Assembly: GCF_000219215.1 (NCBI RefSeq)
Contig: NC_015726.1
Location: forward strand, 1,178,001 to 1,242,000
Source: Cupriavidus necator N-1
Lineage (GTDB): Bacteria; Pseudomonadota; Gammaproteobacteria; Burkholderiales; Burkholderiaceae
Direction: 5' to 3'
Length of the DNA stretch: 64,000 nucleotides
Part shown: one piece after another, positions 25,515 to 33,398 of the stretch
Layout of the letters: every line of letters starts with the position of its first letter
How positions within the stretch are numbered: position 1 is the stretch's first letter
Program-made: the position numbers and the translations under genes
The notes under the pieces: generated by a model
Database searches by the model: none
Told to the model about the DNA's origin: nothing
Seen by the model: the letters and a program-made list of their open reading frames with translations, nothing else

Positions 25515-25688
25515 ATGGATCTTCCAGTCCAATCTATCGAATCGCTGCGTGAAGCAGGGCAGAAGGCCGCCGTGAAGGGAGCGCGGGCCGATGCCAATCC
25601 GTTCCCCCCGTATAGCGGCCACTATCGCCAGTGGGAGCATGGCCACGTCTGGCAGCTCCTGGATCCTCGCAGCGAGGAGGGTGTCTGA
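25515..25688 (+). CDS. Rmf/CrpP-like small protein
   Basis: A 57-aa protein, MDLPVQSIESLREAGQKAAV then KGARADANPFPPYSGHYRQW and EHGHVWQLLD. The layout (short helix, G-x3-A-A-x-G-x6-NP[FY], then a W-containing helix) fits the ribosome-modulation-factor-like fold that includes the plasmid/phage protein CrpP. It starts at ATG 25515 and shares one base with the next ATG (TGATG). Ribosome binding or small-molecule modification is possible; neither can be told from sequence. Confidence 0.6.
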   Translation: MDLPVQSIESLREAGQKAAVKGARADANPFPPYSGHYRQWEHGHVWQLLDPRSEEGV

Positions 25689-26755
25689 TGCCCGCATTCC
25701 GTATTAATGACGCTGAGCTCGATGCGCTGATGGGTGAGGGGGCGGACCTGTTCCAGCTCTATGTCGGTGCCTTGCGGCCTCGGATGGATTTCAAGACTGG
25801 CGTGGTGGGTCGGCGCGTGCGCATCTCCTACCAGGCGCTAAAGGAGTGGACGGAGCGCGCAGCACGGTCCGGGGTGCGATTCCTCGCTCACGACAAGAGC
25901 AAGCTGCAACGCATGCTGGCGCGCCTGCAGCATCTCGGCCTGCTGCGCAAGATGGGTGGCCCTTATGACCTGGTGTTTGCGTGTCCGCTCGCCGATACGG
26001 ATAACTGCGCCCAGAAACAGGCCGATACGAAGTCGATACATCCGGAGAAGCCCACCAAGCCCAGACGCAGTAAGGCCTCGCGTGACTTGCCCACAGCCAG
26101 CGAAAACGCCGAGGCCGCCACACATCAGGAGTCCGGTAACACCTTAAAACCTCCTCCCCCTACCCCCTCAGGCCTGCGGCCCGAGGAGGATGGATCAATC
26201 GACCCTCCCGCGCCTGCGGCGCAGGAGGCAGGCAACCCCAAGATCGACGAAACACCGATCAATGCGCGCAGCCAGCAGCCCTCAGAGGAACGCCTCGAGC
26301 GGCCGACGCGCGGTGGGGGACGGCCTGCGGCCGAGCGATTAGATGAGGGGGCGAAGCCGAGCGTCACGTGGGAACCTCATCTCGCTTGGCCGACCGGCAT
26401 TACGCCGCACCAGCGGGCCTACATTGCGCGAAGGCTTGTCGAAGTACCTGAATCGCTCCGTCAGCGTGTTTTGGACGAATGGCATGGCGCTACGCAGGCC
26501 GGTGCCGCCAAGAAGCCGTGGCCGTACTTCAATGGATTATTGCGGAATGTGAAAGAACGGGGCGACGCCTGGACCTCGATCCACGCCGAGGGAGTTGCCG
26601 AGGCGCGGGAGCAGGAGCGCCGGCGCTTGGCCAACCTGGCCGCGGTCGAGGCTGCCCATGCCGAGCGCCTGCAGGGCGAGGCCGTATCACCTGGTGGGCT
26701 GCTGCAGTGGAAGCGGGAGCTCGACGCGACGCGCGAGCGTCGTCGCCAAGCATGA
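25688..26755 (+). CDS. phage replication-type protein
   Basis: A 355-aa protein with a winged-helix N-terminal region (PAFRINDAELDALMGEGADL, followed by YQALKEWTERAARSGVRF), then a long Pro/Glu-rich linker, and a conserved basic C-terminal part (TPHQRAYIARRLVEVPESL, KKPWPYFNGLLRNVKER). This matches the general layout of phage replication initiators. The start shares one base with the stop of the Rmf-like gene. Confidence 0.65.
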   Translation: MPAFRINDAELDALMGEGADLFQLYVGALRPRMDFKTGVVGRRVRISYQALKEWTERAARSGVRFLAHDKSKLQRMLARLQHLGLLRKMGGPYDLVFACPLADTDNCAQKQADTKSIHPEKPTKPRRSKASRDLPTASENAEAATHQESGNTLKPPPPTPSGLRPEEDGSIDPPAPAAQEAGNPKIDETPINARSQQPSEERLERPTRGGGRPAAERLDEGAKPSVTWEPHLAWPTGITPHQRAYIARRLVEVPESLRQRVLDEWHGATQAGAAKKPWPYFNGLLRNVKERGDAWTSIHAEGVAEAREQERRRLANLAAVEAAHAERLQGEAVSPGGLLQWKRELDATRERRRQA

Positions 26756-27066
26756 GCACGGGCCAGATCGGCGCCGAGCAGGCCTATGCCGAAGCGGCCG
26801 AGCAGCTGCCGCTGCGCGCTGAGCGGCGCGACCAGTGGAGCGATCGCGCGGTATTCTGGACTGCCGTGCGCTATGGCGTAAGTGAGGTCCACCCGGGCGC
26901 CTGGCCGGTGGCGGCGGCGCGCTGGAGCAGGCTGTGGGAAGTCGCGCGGCGTGAGCACCTGCCGCCGATTCCCGGTATTCCCGAAGTCGAAAACATGCCG
27001 GCAACGGCCTCGGTAGCTGAACGCGGGATCGCATCGGTCCGGGCCATCGTCGGGAAACGGAGGTGA
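26752..27066 (+). CDS. phage hypothetical protein
   Basis: A 104-aa protein from ATG 26752 (overlapping the previous TGA) with conserved FWTAVRYGVSEVHPGAWPVA and a C-terminal basic helix. The longer reading beginning at 26479 would overlap the replication gene and is rejected. Function unknown. Confidence 0.65.
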   Translation: MSTGQIGAEQAYAEAAEQLPLRAERRDQWSDRAVFWTAVRYGVSEVHPGAWPVAAARWSRLWEVARREHLPPIPGIPEVENMPATASVAERGIASVRAIVGKRR

Positions 27067-27068
27067 GC

Positions 27069-27455
27069 ATGGCGAGTAATGACTGGGTCAAGGATCGACT
27101 ACGCTCCTGGGCAGCCTGGCTGCACAAGGGGAATGGCGGGCGCGGCTACGGGGAAAGCAGCCTGACGATAGACGAGGCGCGCACGGTGCCGGTGCGCCCG
27201 TTCGTGGCCACCTTCGAAGATGAGTGCGAGCGCACGCACAAGGCCGTGCTGAAGCTGCCGCTGGACATGCGCAAGGTAGCGATGGGCTTCTACGTCGACG
27301 GTCTGCCGGCGTGCGATGTGGCTAAGCGCGTGAAGGTCAGCGAACGCCAGGCGTACCACATGAAGAAGACGCTGCATGTGATGGTGAAATATTGCCTTGA
27401 GAATCAAAACGTTAAGAGACCCCCCTTTCACCTGCTCTTGCAATCCGTGCAGTGA
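27069..27455 (+). CDS. Q-like late antiterminator (sigma-like helix-turn-helix)
   Basis: A 128-aa protein from ATG 27069, preceded by GGAGGTGAGC. It contains KLPLDMRKVAMGFYVDGLPA and CDVAKRVKVSERQAYHMKKT, a helix-turn-helix of the sigma-70 region 4 type found in phage Q/ArpU-like late regulators. The position, immediately before a promoter (27438-27466), a terminator (27509-27538) and the late genes, supports antitermination of late transcription. Confidence 0.6.
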   Translation: MASNDWVKDRLRSWAAWLHKGNGGRGYGESSLTIDEARTVPVRPFVATFEDECERTHKAVLKLPLDMRKVAMGFYVDGLPACDVAKRVKVSERQAYHMKKTLHVMVKYCLENQNVKRPPFHLLLQSVQ

Positions 27456-27466
27456 ATCAGTAGATT
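27438..27466 (+). promoter_or_regulatory. candidate late promoter (pR'-like)
   Basis: TTGCAA (27438-27443), 17-bp spacer, TAGATT (27461-27466), located over the end of the Q-like gene and followed 40 bp later by a terminator, the arrangement of lambda pR'-tR'. Confidence 0.55.
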
Positions 27467-27508
27467 TCCGCTACGCTGTGCGCTCGGTGCGTGCAGTGAA
27501 GATGAAAG

Positions 27509-27538
27509 CCCGGCCCGGTCCTCCGCGTCGGGTTTTTT
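27509..27538 (+). terminator. intrinsic terminator after the late promoter
   Basis: A ten-position stem with one mismatch and one wobble (27509-27518 with 27523-27532), TCCT loop, then six T. It would stop transcription from the candidate late promoter unless an antiterminator acts. Confidence 0.65.
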
Positions 27539-27555
27539 CATTTCTGGAGCGCGTC

Positions 27556-27792
27556 ATGTACCTATGTCTGCTTGGAATGGCCGTGGGCTCGATCATGACT
27601 CGCGAACTGCTGGATCACGGCGCGGCACGCGCAGAACGGAGGCAGCGACGACATGAAAGGAATTCGCAGACTGATCGCCTGGTGGCGAGGAAGCAACCAG
27701 CTGCCGCCGATCCGCATGCCGGTACCAGCAATGCCAGCGGTGGCGGTGGCGCGCTCACCGGAGCCGACTCTGGTGGGTGTGCGCAGCCCTGA
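27556..27792 (+). CDS. phage small protein (possible membrane protein)
   Basis: A 78-aa reading frame from ATG 27556, after GGAG, with a hydrophobic N-terminus (MYLCLLGMAVGSIMTRELLD) and a basic middle followed by a Gly/Ala-rich tail. It overlaps the next gene by 140 bp in another frame, which is unusual; either or both may be expressed. Confidence 0.4.
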   Translation: MYLCLLGMAVGSIMTRELLDHGAARAERRQRRHERNSQTDRLVARKQPAAADPHAGTSNASGGGGALTGADSGGCAQP

Positions 27793-28096
27793 CGTTCTCG
27801 CTTCGCGAGCGCTGCTGCAGGCTGCCGTGGCGGTGCCGCGTCGCGCGCATGTGTCGCGTGCCGCGCCGGTTTCGACCGCTTCCCGCGCGAGTGTGGGCGA
27901 TGAGGGCATGTCGATGCTGCCGGCGGCGATGCTCCTCGCGTCATACAGCTGCGACGGCGCGGCGGCTGACGAGGGTTCCTTCGGTCTGCGCGACGCCGCA
28001 CCGGTGGCCGGTGGTGGTGGGTTCGATGGCGGTGGTGCCTCAGGCAATTGGGATTCCGGTGGATCGGATGCGACGAGCAGCTTCTCGTCGGATTGA
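27653..28096 (+). CDS. phage hypothetical protein with Gly/Ser tail
   Basis: A 147-aa frame from ATG 27653 (GGAGG upstream). MKGIRRLIAWWRGSNQLPPI is followed by a Pro/Val/Ala middle and a tail rich in Gly, Ser and Asp. No domain. It overlaps the preceding frame heavily. Confidence 0.5.
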   Translation: MKGIRRLIAWWRGSNQLPPIRMPVPAMPAVAVARSPEPTLVGVRSPDVLASRALLQAAVAVPRRAHVSRAAPVSTASRASVGDEGMSMLPAAMLLASYSCDGAAADEGSFGLRDAAPVAGGGGFDGGGASGNWDSGGSDATSSFSSD

Positions 28097-28208
28097 CAGT
28101 GTCTCCTTCCCTGCAAGCGAGTCGGTCGCAAGCAGGGCTTCGGGGCCGAGGCTTGTGTCTTGGCCCTTTTCTTTTTCTCCCTGGCTCGCACTGGCGGGCC
28201 GTTCCCGA

Positions 28209-28250
28209 TAGGCCGGCGCGTTCTCCCCGTTCGCGTCGGCCTACCTTTTT
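28209..28250 (+). terminator. intrinsic terminator
   Basis: A 12-position stem with one mismatch (TAGGCCGGCGCG, 28209-28220, with 28232-28243), followed by CCTTTTT. It lies just before the 53-residue protein gene. Confidence 0.75.
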
Positions 28251-28263
28251 CTGGGGTGAGCGA

Positions 28264-28425
28264 ATGTTTGGGCTGCTGAAATCCGTGGGTGAGTTGGCGC
28301 TGGATGTTGCTAAGGTCGCTGTGGCTCCGGTTGAGATCGTGGTCGGCGTGGCAAGCGCGGCGGTCAAGCCGATTGCCGAAGCTGCCGAGGCGCTTGTCGA
28401 TGACGTGAAGTCGTTGAAGGATTGA
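28264..28425 (+). CDS. small phage protein, 53 aa
   Basis: A 53-aa protein, MFGLLKSVGELALDVAKVAV then APVEIVVGVASAAVKPIAEA, mostly amphipathic helix with Val/Ala. Similar short proteins precede tail or packaging genes in many phages; function unknown. The start is preceded by GGGGTGAG. Confidence 0.6.
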   Translation: MFGLLKSVGELALDVAKVAVAPVEIVVGVASAAVKPIAEAAEALVDDVKSLKD

Positions 28426-29016
28426 ATGCTTACCGTCTCGGTGCGGCACAACATCGCCGACGTGCGCAAGACGCTGGACAACATCGCGCAGAAGCAGATG
28501 CCATTTGCGATTGCCAAGGCGTTGACCCAGACCGCCAAGGCGGTTGCGGGTGTGGAGTCGAGGGCCTTGCCGCGTGAGCTGGACAAGCCCACGCCGTTCA
28601 CGATGCGCGCATTCGGTACGAAGCCGGCAACGAAGCAGAGGCAGATCGCCTCGGTGTTCATCAAGCCGGACCAGTGGAAGTATCTTCGCTACCAGGTGGA
28701 TGGTGGTGAGCGCCGCCCGACAAAGCGGGCGGTCGTGATCCCGCAAGGCCTTCGGGTCAACCAGTACGGGAACATGCCGAAGGGCGCGATCCGAAAGCTG
28801 CTGGCGAAGCCCGGTGTATTCAGCGGGACGGTGAACGGCGTGCCTGGCATCTACCAGCGCAAGGGTCGCAGCGTGGCGCTGCTGGTCAAGTATGTCGACA
28901 AGGCCGGCTACAAGCGCCGCTTCGACTTCGCGGGCATCGGCCAGCAGGCCATTGCCGCCGAGTTCGGCGCGATTTTCGGGCGCGCGCTGGCGGGGGCGCT
29001 GGCCACGGCCCGCTAG
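28426..29016 (+). CDS. phage structural-type protein, minor-tail-Z-like
   Basis: A 196-aa basic protein starting MLTVSVRHNIADVRKTLDNI, directly abutting the preceding stop. It resembles the phage minor tail protein Z group by its N-terminal helix and the GERRPTKRAVVIPQGLR and FDFAGIGQQAIAAEFG segments. Its position before terminase is unusual for a tail protein, so the name is tentative. Confidence 0.5.
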   Translation: MLTVSVRHNIADVRKTLDNIAQKQMPFAIAKALTQTAKAVAGVESRALPRELDKPTPFTMRAFGTKPATKQRQIASVFIKPDQWKYLRYQVDGGERRPTKRAVVIPQGLRVNQYGNMPKGAIRKLLAKPGVFSGTVNGVPGIYQRKGRSVALLVKYVDKAGYKRRFDFAGIGQQAIAAEFGAIFGRALAGALATAR

Positions 29017-29123
29017 GTGGCGCCGGGGTCACGCGGCGGGGGTCCTTCCGACCTTCCCCAAACGCGGGTAATTCGCGCCCCGATCGCGCACTACTCACGA
29101 AATTATTCCTAGGGGGTTATACC
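29017..29123. other. possible cos region upstream of terminase
   Basis: 107 bp between the previous stop and the terminase small subunit. It has a CGCGGCGGGGGTCC stretch, TTCCGACCTTCCCC, and GCGGGTAATTCGCGCCCCGATCGCGC, which resembles the non-coding cos area next to Nu1-type small subunits. No cleavage site can be proved here. Confidence 0.4.
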
Positions 29124-29642
29124 GTGACCGAGCTGTTGGATGACGTCGATCGCACGGTCACGCAGGCAGCCTTCGCCGACCTGGTCGGTATTTCCCAGCC
29201 GGCCGTGAGTGACCTGATCGGGCGCGGCACGCTGACGCGCGGCGCGTCGCTGCGCCGCTGGCTGGTGGAGTACTGCGAGAACCTGCGCGAGCAGGCGGCC
29301 GGCCGCGCCTCCACCGGCGATCTGGATCTGATCCAGGAGCGTGCCGCGCTCGCCCGCGAGCAGCGCATCAAGATCGCCATGGTCAACCAGCAGCTGCAGA
29401 AGGAACTGGCGCCGGTGTCGGTGCTCGAGGCGGTGCTGGCCAAGGTCGGGCGACAAATCGCGACGCGGCTCGAGGCGATCCCTGTGCAGATCAAGCGGCG
29501 GACCACCACGCTGTCTGCAGAAGACATTGACCTCATCACCGAGGAGATCACCAAGGCGCGCAACATCGCAGCCGCCATCAAGCTGGAAGACCTGAACGAT
29601 GGACCTGTCGGAGATTCAGAAGGCGATTACGAAGGGCCTTAG
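29124..29642 (+). CDS. terS: terminase small subunit (Nu1-like)
   Basis: A 172-aa DNA-binding packaging subunit. The N-terminal winged helix (VTQAAFADLVGISQPAVSDL) is followed by a helical region with DLDLIQERAALAREQRIKIA, typical of Nu1-type phage DNA packaging proteins. The GTG start at 29124 is preceded by AGGGGG. It overlaps the large subunit by 44 bp. Confidence 0.85.
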   Translation: MTELLDDVDRTVTQAAFADLVGISQPAVSDLIGRGTLTRGASLRRWLVEYCENLREQAAGRASTGDLDLIQERAALAREQRIKIAMVNQQLQKELAPVSVLEAVLAKVGRQIATRLEAIPVQIKRRTTTLSAEDIDLITEEITKARNIAAAIKLEDLNDGPVGDSEGDYEGP

Positions 29643-31647
29643 TGCCCTGGCCGCGCCGACGCCCATGTCGCTTTCGAGCTGGGCGGCCGAGCACTTCTAC
29701 CTGTCGGCAGAGTCGAGCTACGTCGAGCAAAAGTGGCAGGCCTTCCCCTACCAGGTGGCCATCCTGGACGCGATGTCGAACGACGACATCGAGGAGGTGG
29801 TGTTCATCAAGTCGGCCCGGGTTGGCTATACCAAGATGATCCTGGCGGCGATGGGCTACTTTGCCCATCACAAGCGGCGCAACCAGGCTGTATGGCAGCC
29901 GACCGACGAAGACGCCGACGACTTCGTGAAGACCGAGGTCGATACGATGTTGCGCGACGTGGCCGCGATGGCCACGGTCTTTCCCGCGTTCATGCAGCGG
30001 AGCAAAGACAATACGATGCGCAAAAAGGGCTTCCTTGGCTCGACGTTGCACATCCGTGGTGGCAAAGCCGCCAAGAATTACCGGCGTCTTTCCGTCGACG
30101 TCATCTACCTGGACGAGCTCGATGGCTTCGACAGTGATGTCGAGAAAGAGGGCTCGCCCGTGGTGCTCTCGCGCAAGCGTATTGAGGGCGCGACCTTCCC
30201 GAAGCAGATCCTCGGCAGCACGCCGAAGCTGAAAGGCTTCTCCCTGATCGAGGGGCGGTCCGAGCAGGCCGAGCAGCGGTTCAGCTTTCGTGTCCCTTGC
30301 CCGCATTGCGGCGGTGAGCATGTGGTGCGCTGGGGCGGAAAGGACAAGCCGTTCGGGTTCAAGTGGCAGGGCGATGATCCGGGGACGGTGCTCCACTACT
30401 GCCCGCTGTGTGGTGAGGGGTACTCGCAAGCGGATTACCTGACTGTCTGGCGGCGCGGGCGCTGGGTGTCGGAGACCGGCATGTGGATCGACCTGGATGG
30501 TCGGTTCCGATCGCCGGAAGGCGAGGTGGTGCGCGCACCGAGGTCCGTGTCGTTCTGGGTCTGGACGGCGTACAGCGAGATGACGCCGTGGTCGCAGATC
30601 GTGCGCGAGTTCCTATCGGCGCAGGCCAAGGCGAAGAAGGGCGACACCTCCGAACTCAAGACGTTCGTCAACACCACGCTCGGCGAGACGTGGGAAGAGG
30701 ACGTCGAGAAAGCCGATCACGAGCAGCTCAAGGCGCGCGCCGAGCCGTATGCGCTGCGCACGCTCCCGATGGGAGTCCTCGCCGTGACTGCTGGCATTGA
30801 CGTGCAGGATGATCGCTTCGAGATCGTCGTGTGGGGCTGGGGCGAGGGCGAGGAATCGTGGCCTGTCGACTATCAAGTGCTGGCGGCCAACCCGGCCAGC
30901 GAAGCGTCCTGGGATCAGCTCGACGCATACCTGAAGACGACCTATCCGCACGCCAGTGGCCAGGTCCTCGGCATCGAGGCGGCCGCGATCGACACCGGTG
31001 GCCACTTCACGCACCAAGTCTACAACTTCGTGCGGACTCGGGGTGGGCAGCGCCTGTATGCCGTGCGCGGCGAGCCGGCTGCTGGCAAGCCGATCAAGGG
31101 GCGTGCGACCAAGCAGGACATTAACTACAAGGGCGTGATGGTCAAGCGCGGCGTGCGGCTGTGGCACGTCGGTACCGACACGGCCAAAGACTTGTTGTTC
31201 GGACGCCTGAAGCTGTCCACACCGGAGCCCGGGCAGTCAATGCCAGGGTTCGTGCATTTCTCGGACCAGCTTCCTGTTGCGTTCTACGAGCAACTCACCG
31301 CCGAGGTTCGCGTGATCCAACGCACGCCCCGTGGCGAGGAGCATCGCTGGGTCAAGCGAAAGTCCGGCGCGCGCAACGAGGTGCTGGACTGCACGGTGTA
31401 CGCGATGTTTGCGGCGTACTGCCTGGACCTGCACCGGTACACCAAGCCGATGTGGGATCGGTTGCGCGAGCGCGTGGCGCCGCGGCAGGGAGACTTGCTG
31501 TCGGATCCACTGCCGGGCGCGATCGAGCAGCTGCTCGCGGTGCCGGCGGAAGCTCCGGCGACCGACAGCAGCGTGCCGGAGGCCTCTGTGCCGACGGCGC
31601 ACGACGATAACTGGCTGGGCGACACCGACGGGTGGCTCGGCCGCTAA
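29599..31647 (+). CDS. terL: terminase large subunit (GpA family)
   Basis: A 682-aa ATPase/nuclease that packs DNA into the head. The Walker-A-like motif is FIKSARVGYTKMIL (about residues 73-86), the acidic Walker B is in VIYLDELDGFD, and a Cys cluster (FRVPCPHCGGEH, HYCPLCGEGY) in the middle fits lambda GpA relatives. The nuclease part follows with GIDVQDDRFEIVVWGWG and an Asp-rich C-terminal segment. Confidence 0.95.
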   Translation: MDLSEIQKAITKGLSALAAPTPMSLSSWAAEHFYLSAESSYVEQKWQAFPYQVAILDAMSNDDIEEVVFIKSARVGYTKMILAAMGYFAHHKRRNQAVWQPTDEDADDFVKTEVDTMLRDVAAMATVFPAFMQRSKDNTMRKKGFLGSTLHIRGGKAAKNYRRLSVDVIYLDELDGFDSDVEKEGSPVVLSRKRIEGATFPKQILGSTPKLKGFSLIEGRSEQAEQRFSFRVPCPHCGGEHVVRWGGKDKPFGFKWQGDDPGTVLHYCPLCGEGYSQADYLTVWRRGRWVSETGMWIDLDGRFRSPEGEVVRAPRSVSFWVWTAYSEMTPWSQIVREFLSAQAKAKKGDTSELKTFVNTTLGETWEEDVEKADHEQLKARAEPYALRTLPMGVLAVTAGIDVQDDRFEIVVWGWGEGEESWPVDYQVLAANPASEASWDQLDAYLKTTYPHASGQVLGIEAAAIDTGGHFTHQVYNFVRTRGGQRLYAVRGEPAAGKPIKGRATKQDINYKGVMVKRGVRLWHVGTDTAKDLLFGRLKLSTPEPGQSMPGFVHFSDQLPVAFYEQLTAEVRVIQRTPRGEEHRWVKRKSGARNEVLDCTVYAMFAAYCLDLHRYTKPMWDRLRERVAPRQGDLLSDPLPGAIEQLLAVPAEAPATDSSVPEASVPTAHDDNWLGDTDGWLGR

Positions 31648-31659
31648 CAAGGCCGACAC

Positions 31660-31881
31660 ATGGCATTCACCCTTTCGCAACTGGAGGCCCTTGAGCAGGC
31701 CATCGCATCCGGCGAGCTTTCCGTGAAGTATGACGGCAAGGAAGTCACATACCGCTCGATGGATGACTTGACCAAGGCCTACAACATGGTCCGTGGCTCG
31801 CTGCTGGCCACCGGCCAGCTGACCGAGTCATCGCGCACGAACCGCGGCCCCTCCTCGCTGGCCTACTTCACCAGGGACTGA
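31660..31881 (+). CDS. gpW-like head-tail joining protein
   Basis: A 73-aa protein, MAFTLSQLEALEQAIASGEL then SVKYDGKEVTYRSMDDLTKA, the pattern of the lambda gpW / phage head-tail joining family. It lies between terminase and portal, exactly where gpW sits in lambda. Confidence 0.85.
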   Translation: MAFTLSQLEALEQAIASGELSVKYDGKEVTYRSMDDLTKAYNMVRGSLLATGQLTESSRTNRGPSSLAYFTRD

Positions 31882-31882
31882 C

Positions 31883-33334
31883 ATGAACTGGCTCGATAAC
31901 CTGGTCAGCTATGTGTCGCCACTGGCCGGCGTGCGGCGCGCGCAGGCGCGCATGGCGCTCGATACCGTGCGCGCCTACGATGCGGCCAAGGTCGGCCGCC
32001 GCACCGATGGCTGGATCGCCGGCGGCGGCAGTGCCAATGCGGAGATCGCGCCGGCACTGCACCGCGTGCGCCAGCGCTGTCGCGACGTGGTGCGCAACAA
32101 TGAGTACGCCGCGTCGGCGTTGGACAAGTTGGTATCCAATACCGTGGGCACCGGCTTCACGGCGAAGGCGCCGAATCAGGCGATGTGGGATGCCTGGTGC
32201 GATTACTGCGATGCCGACGGCCAGCTGGACTTCAGCGGGCTGATGGAGCTGGCGCATCGCACTCGCCGCGAGTCCGGCGAGGTCATCATCCGGTTCCGTC
32301 CGCGCATGCCGGAGGATGGGTTCGAGGTGCCGCTGCAGCTTCAGGTGCTGGAGCCCGACCACATCGATTCGACGAAAACCGGGCCGATGCCGAACGGCAA
32401 CTATGCGATCACTGGCGTGGAGTTCGACGCTCTGGGTCGCCGCGTCGCGTACTGGTTGTTCCCGCAGCATCCGGGCGAGATTGCAGGCTTCAGGCTCAAC
32501 AGCCTGGAGAGTCGCCGGGTGCCGGCCAGCGAGATCCTGCACTACTACCGCAAGCGCCGGCCGGCGCAGGTGCGCGGCATGCCGGAGCTCGGCGTCTCGC
32601 TGCTGCGCCTGCGGGATCTGGCCGACTATGAGCAGGCCGAGCTGGTACGCAAGAAGATCGAGGCCTGCTTCGTGGCGTTCGTCCGCACCGATGACGCCAA
32701 CCAGCAGCTCGGCGAGGCCAAGCAGGGTGCTTCCGGGCAGCGGCAGGAGAAAGTGGCGCCCGGGATGATCAAGTACCTGTCCAATGCGGAGGGCGTCGAG
32801 TTCGGAACGCCATCGGCTGCCGGTGGCTACGGCGATTACACCGTGACGCAGTTGCATGCGATCGCAGTGGGTGCCGGTACCACCTATGAGCAGATGACAG
32901 GCGACCTGTCTCGCACCAGCTACAGCAGCATGCGCGGCGGCCTGGTCGAGTTTCGCCGGCTGATTGGTTCCGAGCAGTGGCTGGCGCTGGTGCCGATGGT
33001 CATGAAGCCGATCGCGCAACGCTTCCAGGTCACTGCGAAGCTGGCCGGAAAGCAGCGCGAGGCGATCGCGCCGTTCATCTGGACGCCGCCCAAGCTGGAG
33101 TGGGTCGACCCGTTCAAGGACGTGATGGCGACCAAAGAAGCCATCCGCGCCGGGATGATGAGCCTGTCCGAGGCCATCCGCGAGCGTGGCGACGACCCGG
33201 CCCGGGTGTTTGCCGAGATCAAGCGTGAGCGCGATGAGCTCCGGGCCATGGGCATCCTCTCCGATGCGGATGCTGCCATCTCGGAGCGCCTGATCGACGC
33301 CTCGACGGCCGCCCAGGTGATGAATCAGCAGTAA
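31883..33334 (+). CDS. phage portal protein (lambda family)
   Basis: A 483-aa portal. It contains RCRDVVRNNEYAASALDKLV, GTGFTAKAPNQAMWDAW and TYEQMTGDLSRTSYSSMRGG in the order of the lambda gpB family. It forms the dodecameric DNA-entry ring. Starts 1 bp after the gpW stop. Confidence 0.95.
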   Translation: MNWLDNLVSYVSPLAGVRRAQARMALDTVRAYDAAKVGRRTDGWIAGGGSANAEIAPALHRVRQRCRDVVRNNEYAASALDKLVSNTVGTGFTAKAPNQAMWDAWCDYCDADGQLDFSGLMELAHRTRRESGEVIIRFRPRMPEDGFEVPLQLQVLEPDHIDSTKTGPMPNGNYAITGVEFDALGRRVAYWLFPQHPGEIAGFRLNSLESRRVPASEILHYYRKRRPAQVRGMPELGVSLLRLRDLADYEQAELVRKKIEACFVAFVRTDDANQQLGEAKQGASGQRQEKVAPGMIKYLSNAEGVEFGTPSAAGGYGDYTVTQLHAIAVGAGTTYEQMTGDLSRTSYSSMRGGLVEFRRLIGSEQWLALVPMVMKPIAQRFQVTAKLAGKQREAIAPFIWTPPKLEWVDPFKDVMATKEAIRAGMMSLSEAIRERGDDPARVFAEIKRERDELRAMGILSDADAAISERLIDASTAAQVMNQQ

Positions 33335-33353
33335 GCCCGCCTTTGTTCAACCC

Positions 33354-33389
33354 GCCCCGCCCAGGTGCAGACCTGCGCGGGGCTTTTTG
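33354..33389 (+). terminator. intrinsic terminator between portal and capsid genes
   Basis: Long hairpin GCCCCGC..AGGT / ACCT..GCGGGGC (33354-33383) followed by TTTTTG, just before the protease-capsid gene. Hairpins at such places may also shape mRNA processing. Confidence 0.7.
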
Positions 33390-33398
33390 CGTACAAAC

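Noticed and set aside
26479..26751. N-terminal extension of the 104-aa protein at 26752
   Set aside because: It would lie wholly within the replication gene in another frame; the ATG overlapping the previous TGA is the natural start.
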